Shown piece by piece: positions 6,380-13,922 of a stretch of 19,802 nt of DNA (position 1 is the stretch's first letter; every line of letters starts with the position of its first letter). The notes beneath the pieces were generated by a model. It made no database searches. It was not told the DNA's origin and saw nothing but the letters and a program-made list of their open reading frames with translations. Source of the DNA: Methanoregula sp. UBA471 (lineage in GTDB: Archaea > Halobacteriota > Methanomicrobia > Methanomicrobiales > Methanospirillaceae); NCBI GenBank assembly GCA_002495065.1, contig DADT01000036.1:1572-21373 (forward strand), given 5' to 3'. The position numbers and the translations under genes were made by a program.

Positions 6380-7642
6380 ATGGATACGCACAAACCCCTT
6401 ACGGGAGGTCTGAATCAGGCGCAAGGCCGGCACTATACATTTGCATCGCGAATGGCAAAAACTCCCAAATCATTCATCCGCGAGATCCTCAAAGTTACCA
6501 CAAATCCCGAAATCATCTCCTTTGCCGGAGGGCTCCCGAACCCTGCGCTCATTGATGTTGAAGGGATCAGGAAGGCAGCGGCAGCTGTGCTGGAGGACGA
6601 CGGTAGAAGTGTCCTCCAGTATTCGACAACCGAAGGATACCTCCCACTCCGCCAGTATATTGCGGACCGGTATAAAAAACGGCTCGGATTGTCCATCTCT
6701 CCCGATGAAATCCTTATTACCAACGGGTCGCAGCAGTGCCTTGACCTGATCGGGAAGGTCTTCATTGACGCAGGTGACCATGTTTCCCTCGAGCGGCCGG
6801 GTTATCTTGGGGCAATCCAGGCATTCTCGTTGTACGAGCCGGTCTTCCACCCGGTTACCCTCCATGAAGATGGCCCTGATCCCGGGATGCTCGCACATGT
6901 GCTGGATACCTGGCCGGTACGCCTGTTCTACGGTGTTCCCAACTCACAGAACCCTTCAGGGATCACCTATACAGGCAGGCGGCGCCGTGAAGTGGCATCT
7001 GTCATGAAAAAGACAGACACGCTCTTTATCGAGGACGATGCCTATGGAGAGCTCAATTTTGGCGGAGAAACGATGCCTTCCATGCGGGAATTTTTACCGG
7101 ACCAGACCGTGATCACCGGATCCTTTTCCAAGATCCTTGCCCCGGGTATGCGGTTAGGCTGGGTGGTGGCTTCCCGCGAGATCATGGAATCGATCGTTAT
7201 CGCAAAGCAGGCATCAGACCTTCACTCAAATTATCTCTCCCAGAGGATCGCATACGAATACCTGACCCGGCAGGATATCGACGACCATATACGAAAGATC
7301 CGTACTGCGTATAAAAACCAGCGCGACTGCATGATCCAGGTGATAACCGAGGAGTTCCCCGAATCGGTAACATATACGAAACCCCAGGGGGGGATGTTCA
7401 TATGGATCACGCTCCCTGAGGGATGTTCATCCATGGTGGTATTTGAAAAGGCCCTTGAAAAAAACGTAGCCGTGCTGCCGGGTTCCCCGTTTTATATCGA
7501 CGGTGGTGGTACGAATACCCTGCGGCTCAACTTCTCCAATTCCAGCGAAGAGAAGATCATCACCGGTATCGGGCGACTTGCAAAAGTCATAAGGGGATTA
7601 TGCGCGATCTCCCCGTGCAAAAACACGTCCGGGCAATCATAA
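6380..7642 (+). CDS. PLP-dependent class I/II aminotransferase
   Basis: A 420-residue aminotransferase of fold type I, close to the archaeal multi-substrate aromatic / 2-aminoadipate group. Visible motifs are SFAGGLPNP (47-55), NGSQQ at 115-119, PNSQNPSG at 187-194, the PLP-phenol aspartate in IEDDAY at 217-222, and SFSKILAPGMRLGW at 248-261 with the Schiff-base Lys251 and the phosphate-binding Arg258. The domain is full length. The ATG at 6380 is preceded by GAGGG at 5 bases; a TTG four codons earlier is less likely. A TTATCC box lies about 35 bases upstream. Substrate is not readable from sequence; aromatic amino acids, aminoadipate or a branched-chain substrate are all possible. Confidence 0.94.
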   Translation: MDTHKPLTGGLNQAQGRHYTFASRMAKTPKSFIREILKVTTNPEIISFAGGLPNPALIDVEGIRKAAAAVLEDDGRSVLQYSTTEGYLPLRQYIADRYKKRLGLSISPDEILITNGSQQCLDLIGKVFIDAGDHVSLERPGYLGAIQAFSLYEPVFHPVTLHEDGPDPGMLAHVLDTWPVRLFYGVPNSQNPSGITYTGRRRREVASVMKKTDTLFIEDDAYGELNFGGETMPSMREFLPDQTVITGSFSKILAPGMRLGWVVASREIMESIVIAKQASDLHSNYLSQRIAYEYLTRQDIDDHIRKIRTAYKNQRDCMIQVITEEFPESVTYTKPQGGMFIWITLPEGCSSMVVFEKALEKNVAVLPGSPFYIDGGGTNTLRLNFSNSSEEKIITGIGRLAKVIRGLCAISPCKNTSGQS

Positions 7643-7862
7643 TGCATGTTAAAGATGAGGTACTGATGAGAAGTAGTGTATTAAGGAGCCATATCTGGAC
7701 ATGAGGGGAATATCCATTGTCCTGTCACCTTCATCATTCTGGTTCCTTTACCACAACATATCTTCGGAAAAACAATCCTGACGATTCCTGAGCTGAAGTT
7801 ATCAAGGACGCAGACTTTTTTTAAGACATCCCCGGCAGGTCATTGAATCGCAGGTAAATACG

Positions 7863-8426
7863 TCAGGGCGCAAAGATATGGGTGAAGAGAATGTTCAATC
7901 CGATCGCGACAAGGATAAGCCCGCCTGCGATTTCGATTCTTTTTCCGAGCAGCGCTTTAAGCCGGGTACCGGAAATCACGCCTCCAAACGAAAATATGAA
8001 TGCTACAATGCCGATGATAATGGCCGGAATCAGAATATCTGTGTGGAGGAAAGCGAACGAAATTCCTGCACCAAGTGAATCGATACTGGTTGCAATGGAC
8101 AGCACTATCACCGGAATAATCCGGAGTACGAAGACCGGTTCCTTTTCATCCCCGGATTCGGACCCTTCGAAGATCATCTTTATTCCGATCAATGCGAGGA
8201 GGAAAAAAGCGAGCCAGTGATCGAACCCCGCGATGTATATCAGGAGCCCGGTGCCTGCAGCCCATCCTGCCAGGATCATTCCTGTCTGGAACAGGCCAAA
8301 ACAGAGCCCGATAATGATCGCTGTATCGAGGAGTTTATTCTTTGTTGTCGTACCGAGAGCGAGTGAAACGGCAAAACAGTCCATCGAAAGACCGATGCCG
8401 ATGAGGACCGGCAGAATGACATCCAT
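7863..8426 (-). CDS. mntP: Manganese efflux pump MntP
   Basis: A 187-residue inner-membrane protein with six hydrophobic segments arranged as two repeats (DUF204). Each repeat carries the family acidic motif: GIGLSMDCFAVSLALG near 10-25 with Asp16, and SIATSIDSLGAGISFAF near 110-126 with Asp116. The family exports Mn2+. The start at 8426 (MDVILPV) is the family start; the frame is open 30 codons further upstream without family sequence. No good ribosome-binding site is visible, so a leaderless or short-leader transcript is possible. It lies 123 bases after the receiver gene at 8550-8933 on the same strand. Confidence 0.93.
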   Translation of the reverse strand: MDVILPVLIGIGLSMDCFAVSLALGTTTKNKLLDTAIIIGLCFGLFQTGMILAGWAAGTGLLIYIAGFDHWLAFFLLALIGIKMIFEGSESGDEKEPVFVLRIIPVIVLSIATSIDSLGAGISFAFLHTDILIPAIIIGIVAFIFSFGGVISGTRLKALLGKRIEIAGGLILVAIGLNILFTHIFAP

Positions 8427-8549
8427 GAATTTTGCTAATGTTGGAGGGCTGTAACGATACGTGTTTTGAATTGGCAGAAAACGGGAAATATGTTGGTTAT
8501 CATCGTCGCACAGCACTTGGTGAATTTCATTGAACGGCGATTTTCATGG

Positions 8550-8933
8550 TTAAATAAGGAACTGCCGTTGGAATGCTCTCTCAACATGTTCAAGAAGATC
8601 CTTTTCCATAACCGGTTTGACAATGTATCCACACGGCGAGACCTCTTTTGCCCGGGAGATGATCTGACTGTTTGAATGGGCAGTGAGGAAAATGACAGGT
8701 ATCGCATGCCGTTTCCGGATCTGCCGGGTAGTCTCTATCCCATCCAGACTGCCATCGAGGGTAATATCCATCAGGATGAGGTCCGGTGGGGGTCTTTCTT
8801 CCAGGTGCCTGAGAGCCTCCTCTCCGGAAGCCACAGGTTCGAAGACCCTGTATCCGGCATTCGTCAGGATCTCCATGAGATGGAGGGCTATGAGCCCTTC
8901 ATCCTCGACTATGAGAATTAATCTGGGTATCAT
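8550..8933 (-). CDS. Stand-alone response regulator receiver protein
   Basis: A 127-residue receiver domain with no output domain. The acidic pair is Glu10-Asp11 in LIVEDEG, the phospho-acceptor is Asp56 in LILMDITLDG, the switch Thr84 lies in FLTAHSN, and Lys106 in IVKPV. The protein ends soon after helix 5, so it acts through partner proteins, perhaps in a phosphorelay. The ATG at 8933 is preceded by AAGGA at 6 bases. It overlaps the stop of a doubtful upstream 71-codon frame in an ATGA arrangement. It is about 50% similar by eye to the receiver at 10404-10787. No kinase is adjacent. Confidence 0.95.
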   Translation of the reverse strand: MIPRLILIVEDEGLIALHLMEILTNAGYRVFEPVASGEEALRHLEERPPPDLILMDITLDGSLDGIETTRQIRKRHAIPVIFLTAHSNSQIISRAKEVSPCGYIVKPVMEKDLLEHVERAFQRQFLI

Positions 8934-9145
8934 GATGTTCCTTTGACAGGATGGTTGTCGCTGAACCGGAAGATAACTTCAGTGCTAGTCTCGATCTTCA
9001 ACGTATCCCTGGCTTTCAGCTGGTGTCCGGCAGAAAAGGAAAATCGCCTCATTTTCCTGGAATTCAGCATAACGAGAGCTACGACAATTCGTATGAAAAA
9101 GGGGATGCTGTGCAGGCTGAGGAGTTTCCAACCGTCAATGTTCAT
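8930..9145 (-). CDS. Doubtful small ORF coupled to the receiver gene
   Basis: A 71-residue frame whose stop overlaps the receiver start as ATGA, a layout common for translationally coupled genes. The protein has a short hydrophobic patch (about 14-27) and a strand-like C-terminal part, TLKIETSTEVIFRFSDN. No family is recognised. A 153-codon plus-strand frame (8951-9412) covers the same DNA and also resembles nothing known. One of the two, or neither, may be real; the segment 8934-9396 otherwise holds nothing I can identify. Confidence 0.25.
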   Translation of the reverse strand: MNIDGWKLLSLHSIPFFIRIVVALVMLNSRKMRRFSFSAGHQLKARDTLKIETSTEVIFRFSDNHPVKGTS

Positions 9146-9396
9146 GACTGCAGTCTTCCGTGGGTTTTCGTTCTGGCTATTCCTGATAGAGAGTTACCTG
9201 CGGATGGTCATATAGTATTTGATCCGTCCTCGTCAGGAGTTAAAACCCTCGTCTCTCAACGTCGAATAATACTGCGCTGCCGGGAAGTAACCCCAATTAT
9301 AGAGGCACTCGCCGGCAATTCATTTTCGTTGTTCATCATGGTTATTACAGAATTATTGATATCCACACTTGTCAGTCAGCATTCTCCTCTTTTAGA

Positions 9397-10203
9397 TTAC
9401 TTCTTCCGGTGATTACACCAGAGCAGGGATGAAATAGATGTTGCGAAAATACCAATCCCGGCGGTCAGCGGTATTGTCTGTGTGGTAATACCTGCAGGAA
9501 CCGGGGGCAGGGTGGTAATTGTGACCTGTGTGGTTGGGGAAAGAACCGGGATGGTAATCACCGCAGTGACCGGCACCAGTATCTTTTCAATCGCAGTCGT
9601 CTCGCCACCATTCACCGTCACCGACTCAAGGATTGTCTGGTAGCCGGGAGACTCGATCCGGAGGGTGTGAGGACCGGTGGCAGTATCAAGACTCTTCGGA
9701 GTAGCGCCAACGGACTGACTGTCGACATATACCCTCGCTCCCGAAGGGGATGTATTGAAAGTGATTGTTCCCGTCGCTGGTAAGGACACCCCGTTTCGCG
9801 AAAGGCTGATATCGATACTCCCATACACTGCCGGGAGGTCATTTTTTCCAACCGGCTGGCTTACTGCATAGAGGGTATAAGTGCCTTCCCTGAGGCTGAA
9901 CCCCTGGTGTGCCGTATTCCAGATATATGACCACCTGTCATTGGTAACATCGACCTGAACAAATGTCGAAGGATCCCCGCTCACCACCGGACTCTTCATC
10001 TGGGCGGGATTCACTCCATCGGGATCCAGTCCCGGGCCGGTCGCGAATATGTACATAGTATTGGTGGCATATGCGGTCCCGTTCAGGGGCACTCTGTCCC
10101 CGATCGTGTAGGTAAAAGTACCTGCTGTTGCCACGCCGCAGAGCAAGGCCATCCCGATAAGGATTGCAGTCAGTAAATATTCCAAAGGTACTGTTCCAGG
10201 CAC
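9397..10203 (-). CDS. Secreted or membrane-anchored PEGA-domain surface protein
   Basis: A 268-residue exported protein. A signal peptide is seen at about 8-28 (hydrophobic core ending in VATAG). A beta-rich N-terminal part (30-140), possibly a DUF3821-like methanogen surface domain, is followed by a PEGA domain at 145-211: GTITFNTSPSGARVYVD, then GATPKSL, TGPHTLRIESPGY. A Pro/Thr-rich stalk lies at 212-245 and a C-terminal membrane helix at about 246-263, followed by NHRKK. The layout suggests a cell-surface protein anchored at its C-terminus. It starts with GTG, supported by AGGAG 5 bases upstream. It lies between two stand-alone receivers, but no functional link is shown. Confidence 0.9.
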   Translation of the reverse strand: MPGTVPLEYLLTAILIGMALLCGVATAGTFTYTIGDRVPLNGTAYATNTMYIFATGPGLDPDGVNPAQMKSPVVSGDPSTFVQVDVTNDRWSYIWNTAHQGFSLREGTYTLYAVSQPVGKNDLPAVYGSIDISLSRNGVSLPATGTITFNTSPSGARVYVDSQSVGATPKSLDTATGPHTLRIESPGYQTILESVTVNGGETTAIEKILVPVTAVITIPVLSPTTQVTITTLPPVPAGITTQTIPLTAGIGIFATSISSLLWCNHRKK

Positions 10204-10364
10204 AGGTTCTCCTGATGCCTTGATTTATCCAACTGGCATCATAATTGTATCTGAAAAAACGTTGTCATGAGAATACGGGAACCGTCAATGGGAGCATTGA
10301 CCAGCGGTGCGGGTGCTAAAACATCATTTCCCTCTTTGTTGGCACAATATTGGAACAGGTTAAT

Positions 10365-10372
10365 TGATATAT
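10365..10372 (+). promoter_or_regulatory. TATA box of the second receiver gene
   Basis: TGATATAT lies about 35 bases before the ATG at 10404, predicting a transcript with a leader of about 10 bases. Confidence 0.5.
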
Positions 10373-10403
10373 TGTGTCGTCCAAATGCAGATAAGGCAGA
10401 GTT

Positions 10404-10787
10404 ATGAATCGTGCAAAAATATTAATTGTAGAAGATGAACGGGAAGTCGCCAAATCACTGGAACTGCGGCTCAAGAAACTTGGCTTCTCGGTTGTGGGGC
10501 GTGAGGACACGGGAGAGACTGCGATAAAAAAGGCAGATGAGCTGCGTCCGGATATTGTCCTGATGGATATCGAACTTGGTGGAAAGATGGACGGTGTCCA
10601 GGCAGCAGATTACATAAGGAAAAATTATCGCATTCCTGTCATTTATCTCACCGCTTTATGCGACACCAAAACGCTGGGACGAGTCGGTACTACTGCTCCG
10701 TACGGATATATCCTGAAACCCTTCAAAGATGATGAACTGCGCACGGTCATCGAGATCGCTCTTGAAATAAAGGCGAATAAAAAGTAA
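10404..10787 (+). CDS. Stand-alone response regulator receiver protein
   Basis: A 127-residue receiver without an output domain. The acidic pair is Glu10-Asp11 in ILIVEDERE, the phospho-acceptor is Asp55 in IVLMDIELGG, the switch residue is Thr83 in YLTALCD, and Lys105 lies in ILKPFKDDEL. The C-terminus is a short lysine-rich tail. The start is supported by AAGG about 7 bases upstream and the TATA box at 10365. It is transcribed alone, divergent from the PEGA gene, and followed by a T-tract. Kinase partner is unknown; the kinase at 3128-4876 is one candidate. Confidence 0.95.
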   Translation: MNRAKILIVEDEREVAKSLELRLKKLGFSVVGREDTGETAIKKADELRPDIVLMDIELGGKMDGVQAADYIRKNYRIPVIYLTALCDTKTLGRVGTTAPYGYILKPFKDDELRTVIEIALEIKANKK

Positions 10788-10803
10788 GGGTAAAGTCCCC
10801 TAA

Positions 10804-10809
10804 TTTTTT
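10804..10809 (+). terminator. T-tract after the receiver gene
   Basis: Six T about 16 bases after the stop codon. Confidence 0.45.
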
Positions 10810-10964
10810 CGTAAAATCTTCTGCGAATAATCCTCCAATACGTAATTATCACGCTCATCTGAGGCTTCTGCTGTGCTCCGTCCCCACCGCTGTGGCATCC
10901 CTTCTGGATTGGATAATTCCAGAGAATGTAATACAACACCATCGCAAAGCTCAGGCGCGGTTCG

Positions 10965-10988
10965 GGAGGGACAGGCACTGTCCCCTCC
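10965..10988 (+). other. Hairpin 1 of repeat copy B
   Basis: GGAGGGACAG pairs with CTGTCCCCTCC around a GCA loop, with one bulged C. Copy A (about 1587-1604) keeps a shorter GGGGCA/TTGTCCCC stem and copy D (about 174-200) a GGGAC/GTCCC stem, so pairing persists while sequence drifts. Confidence 0.6.
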
Positions 10989-11088
10989 GATACCAGGTGA
11001 TTCGCAATTTGTTGAAATCTTAAAGTTTCCCATGAAAATGGCACAGTTACAGTTATTTCAGGAAGTGCCAATCCCGTTGCGATGACCT

Positions 11089-11121
11089 GCGCCGCCCCCG
11101 AAGGGGACGCCCCTGCGGCGC
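11089..11121 (+). other. Hairpin 2 of repeat copy B (GC-rich)
   Basis: GCGCCGC pairs perfectly with GCGGCGC and encloses a smaller CCCC-GAA-GGGG hairpin. Copy C (1348-1379) has CCGCCGC/GCGGCGG, an outermost base pair switched from G-C to C-G. Copy A (1709-1740) keeps a 5-base outer stem. Confidence 0.65.
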
Positions 11122-11340
11122 TTCAATTACCTGCCAACTTCGCCCAAGCCTCTCAAGAGACCCTGTTGCGGATGGCCATTTTTCATGGTTCGGGTGTGAA
11201 CTCCCGTTCATGCCCGTTTCAACAGAGCCGAAATCTGTTAGATGAGCGCACACAGGGCAGAGAAATCATGCCTCAGGGGAACAAAAGCATTGGAAAAAAA
11301 GTTGTGTATCCGGCCTGATTATAATGGTCTCTTCGGTACG

Positions 11341-11347
11341 AAAAAAA
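11341..11347 (-). terminator. T-tract after the thermosome gene
   Basis: Seven A on the plus strand give a U7 tract about 18 bases past the thermosome stop codon. Confidence 0.5.
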
Positions 11348-11364
11348 GAGGAAAGAACGTTGCC

Positions 11365-12999
11365 TCAGTAATCGCCCATGCCGGGTGGCATTCCACCCGG
11401 CGGCATGCCGCCTCCAGGCGCGGCGGATTTTGAGGATGCGATGACATCATCGATGCGCAGGATCATCACTGCAGCCTCGGCCGCGCTTGAGATTGCCTGG
11501 GTCTTGACCCGTAACGGTTCGACGACCCCTGCCTTCATCATATCTTCGGGTTTGCCGGTGTTTACATCAAGTCCGAATGACTTCTTTCCCGCCTCGTGTG
11601 CGGCCCGGATCGCTACAAGAATATCAATAGGGTCCAGTCCCGCATTTTCAGCAAGAGTGCGGGGGACGATCTCCAGTGCCTCCGAGAATGCTTCGATGGC
11701 CAGCTGGACACGCCCTCCTTCCTGCGAGGCATATCTCCGCAGCTGGAGCGAGAGTTCTGTCTCAGGTGCGCCACCGCCGGCAACTATTTTCTTACCCTCC
11801 ACGACGACGCTGACAACCATGAGTGCATCATGGACAGCCCGTTCAAGTTCGTCGACCACATGTTCTGTGCCGCCACGGACGATGATGGAGACGGCCTTTG
11901 GGTTTTTGCACTTCGAGACATAGATCATTTCGTCGCCGGAGATTTTGCGCTCCTCGACGAGCCCGGCTGTACCGAGATCCTTTTTCGTGATGGTATCGAT
12001 GCTGTTGACAATATTTCCTCCTGTTGCCCGGGCGAGATTTTCGATATCGCTCTTTTTGATCCTTCGGACAGCAAGGATACCGGCTTTTGTGAGATAGTGC
12101 TGCGCGACGTCATCGATCCCCTTCTGGCAGAAAAGGACCGTCGCACCGCTTTTGATCACCTTGTCCACCATCACATGGACCATGTGCTCTTCTTCGTCAA
12201 GGAACGCCTGTGCCTGCCCGGGTGTCGAGATATTGATCTTCGCGTTGACTTCGGTCTTTTTAAACTCGAGCGCTGCGTTAAGGAGCAGGATTTTTGCATC
12301 CTTTACGGATTTGGGCATGTTCGGGTGAGCACGCTCCTTATCGATGACCATACCCTCGATAAGAGATGAGTCATCTGCCGAACCGCCGACTTTTTTCTCT
12401 ACGTTGATATGAGCAATATCCACCGTGCCATCGGCATCAGTAATAAACGCAATCGCTTTCACGATAATGTCTGAAAGCAGATCCTTTGAGACCTCCGCGT
12501 TCTTGCCTGTCAGTGCTGTCCCGGCAATCTTTTTCAGTATTACCGTGTCTGTCGGCTTTACCACAGAAGCAAACCCGTCAAGAATCATGAGCGCCTTTTC
12601 CGCCGCCATCTGGTAGCCTTCAGCAATAATGGTCGGGTGGACACCCTGGGTAAGGAGATCCTCGGCATTCTTCAACAGCTCCCCGGCAATGATGACAGCA
12701 CTGGTAGTCCCGTCACCAACTTCTGCATCCTGTGTCTTTGCGACCTCGACTATCATCTTTCCCGCAGGGTGCTCGATATCCATCTCCTTGAGAATGGTGA
12801 CCCCGTCATTGGTAATGGTTATATCGCCCATTCCGTCGATGAGCATCTTGTCCATGCCTTTTGGACCCAGGGTCGAACGGACAGCGCTTGCAACCGCCTT
12901 TGCAGCAGCAAAGTTACCGTTCCGGGCTTCCTGCCCGCGGTTCCGCGTAGTACCTTCCCTGAGAATAAGTATGGGTTGTCCCCCAAGTTGTTGTGACAT
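11365..12999 (-). CDS. thsA: Thermosome subunit (group II chaperonin)
   Basis: A 544-residue ATP-dependent protein-folding subunit that assembles into a double-ring cage in the cytoplasm. The N-terminus is MSQQLGGQPILIL. Visible motifs are GPKGMDKML (45-53), ITNDGVTIL (62-70), GDGTTS at 95-100 (ATP hydrolysis), and GGGAPE in the C-terminal equatorial part; the tail GGGMPPGGMPPGMGDY is the usual Gly/Met-rich end lining the cavity. The start at 12999 is chosen over an in-frame ATG four codons upstream (13011) because GAGGCG lies 5 bases before it and family members begin this way. A TATA box at 13041-13049 gives a short leader. It is transcribed alone. Whether other paralogues exist elsewhere is not visible; the letter A in the symbol is conventional. 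Confidence 0.97.
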   Translation of the reverse strand: MSQQLGGQPILILREGTTRNRGQEARNGNFAAAKAVASAVRSTLGPKGMDKMLIDGMGDITITNDGVTILKEMDIEHPAGKMIVEVAKTQDAEVGDGTTSAVIIAGELLKNAEDLLTQGVHPTIIAEGYQMAAEKALMILDGFASVVKPTDTVILKKIAGTALTGKNAEVSKDLLSDIIVKAIAFITDADGTVDIAHINVEKKVGGSADDSSLIEGMVIDKERAHPNMPKSVKDAKILLLNAALEFKKTEVNAKINISTPGQAQAFLDEEEHMVHVMVDKVIKSGATVLFCQKGIDDVAQHYLTKAGILAVRRIKKSDIENLARATGGNIVNSIDTITKKDLGTAGLVEERKISGDEMIYVSKCKNPKAVSIIVRGGTEHVVDELERAVHDALMVVSVVVEGKKIVAGGGAPETELSLQLRRYASQEGGRVQLAIEAFSEALEIVPRTLAENAGLDPIDILVAIRAAHEAGKKSFGLDVNTGKPEDMMKAGVVEPLRVKTQAISSAAEAAVMILRIDDVIASSKSAAPGGGMPPGGMPPGMGDY

Positions 13000-13040
13000 T
13001 GTTCGCCTCATTACCTTGTCTTACACTTTTGTCGATCCGC

Positions 13041-13049
13041 AATTATACG
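13041..13049 (-). promoter_or_regulatory. TATA box of the thermosome gene
   Basis: CGTATAATT on the minus strand, centred about 46 bases before the thermosome ATG, predicts a start near 13019. On the plus strand the same bases read AATTATACG, 24 bases before a doubtful leaderless ORF at 13068. Confidence 0.5.
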
Positions 13050-13067
13050 TCCGGACTTTTTTGTGTT

Positions 13068-13220
13068 ATGGCTGTTCAAAAACGATCGCCAGCGGGATTT
13101 TATCCCGATGATCTGAGCGTTTCAGAAATAGCAGAAAGCTATTTGCCAGACACTCTTTTTGTTGCAAATATCATTTCTGATAAAACGGAGGTCATAAACC
13201 CGTTTCGGGCAGGCCGGTAG
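13068..13220 (+). CDS. Doubtful 50-residue ORF, possibly leaderless
   Basis: Encodes MAVQKRSPAGFYPDDLSVSE and continues for 30 more residues with ordinary protein composition and no membrane segment. No ribosome-binding site is seen, but the ATG lies about 24 bases after a TATA-like sequence, as in leaderless archaeal messages. No family is recognised. It fills the otherwise empty 326-base spacer between the thermosome and MsrA; the rest of that spacer (13221-13325) holds nothing I recognise. Confidence 0.25.
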   Translation: MAVQKRSPAGFYPDDLSVSEIAESYLPDTLFVANIISDKTEVINPFRAGR

Positions 13221-13325
13221 AGACCTCATCACCAGATGATAGAACAGATTAATCTGCATCCGTTTTATGTGTATCCATTATTTCCGTAGTGCCCGGTGAG
13301 GTTCATGGCATCAGCCAGCCGGGTT

Positions 13326-13817
13326 CTAAATCCTGCACGAACCGCCATGCTTTTCATAATAGCGCTGGTGGTACTCTTCAGCCCGGTAAAACTCCGTTGC
13401 AGGTGTGATCTCCGTCATAACCTTCCTGAACCCGAATACACCCGACACCTCAATTTTCTCCTTCGATTTTCTCGCCAGCCGCGCCTGTTCTGCATCATGG
13501 TAAAAAATCACGGAACGGTAATTGGTGCCAATGTCCGGACCCTGGCGGTTCAGTTGTGTCGGGTCATGGATCGACCAGAACACGTCCAGGAGATGTTCGT
13601 AACTGACCTTAACCGGATCATACACAACCTGGACGACCTCTGCATGACCGGTCTGCCCGGTGCATACATCACGGTAAGTCGGATTTTTTAATGAGCCACC
13701 CATATACCCGACCGCGGTGGTTATCACCCCGCTGACGTTCCGGAATGCCGCTTCAACTCCCCAGAAACAGCCAGCCCCGAAGGTTGCTGTTTTGTACGAT
13801 TCTTCCGTTCCTCCCAT
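13326..13817 (-). CDS. msrA: Peptide-methionine (S)-S-oxide reductase MsrA
   Basis: A 163-residue cytoplasmic enzyme that reduces the S-epimer of methionine sulfoxide in proteins. The catalytic motif GAGCFWGVE places the nucleophile at Cys17. Family motifs GYMGG (38-42), TGHAEVVQVVYDP (56-68), the HDPTQLNRQGPDIGTNYRS block (84-102) and YHQRYYEKH near the end are all present. A Cys near the C-terminus (SCRI) could act as resolving cysteine. The domain is full length with no fused MsrB. The ATG at 13817 follows a purine-rich GAGGAAAGGAG. It is divergent from pspC. Confidence 0.97.
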   Translation of the reverse strand: MGGTEESYKTATFGAGCFWGVEAAFRNVSGVITTAVGYMGGSLKNPTYRDVCTGQTGHAEVVQVVYDPVKVSYEHLLDVFWSIHDPTQLNRQGPDIGTNYRSVIFYHDAEQARLARKSKEKIEVSGVFGFRKVMTEITPATEFYRAEEYHQRYYEKHGGSCRI

Positions 13818-13891
13818 GCTCCTTTCCTCTACCTATGCCTTGCATCACTTTCACATTGATTCTTTGTGTCCGGGCAAAGGTTTCTCACATA

Positions 13892-13899
13892 CCTTTATT
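13892..13899 (+). promoter_or_regulatory. TATA-like box for a leaderless pspC message
   Basis: CCTTTATT lies 24-31 bases before the pspC ATG, and no ribosome-binding site intervenes. Transcription would then begin at or next to the start codon. Confidence 0.4.
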
Positions 13900-13922
13900 G
13901 GCCAGAGAACAAAATTTTTAGC

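Larger units (their letters stand above)
10863..11229 (+). repeat. Repeat copy B (reference copy)
   Basis: About 367 bases of noncoding repeat, ending in GTTTCAACAGAGCC (11216-11229). It shares ordered blocks with copy A over its whole length and a near-identical last 50 bases with copy C. It carries two hairpins, 10965-10988 and 11089-11121. The left end GGCTTCTGCTG (10863-10873) loosely matches the inverted right end GGCTCTGTTG, which may make the two ends imperfect terminal inverted repeats. Just outside lie CGCTCATCT (10852-10860) and its perfect complement AGATGAGCG (11240-11248). Frames of 60-140 codons crossing it on both strands are not conserved in the other copies. Confidence 0.8.

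Noticed and set aside
7863..8550. Manganese riboswitch upstream of mntP
   Set aside because: The 123-base spacer shows no convincing paired stems of the yybP-ykoY type.
10643..11071. Minus-strand frame of 142 codons over the receiver gene and repeat B
   Set aside because: Half of it is antisense to the receiver gene and the rest lies in the repeat; copy A does not keep the frame.
11596..12369. 257-codon plus-strand frame inside the thermosome gene
   Set aside because: It is a shadow of a high-GC, well-conserved gene on the other strand.
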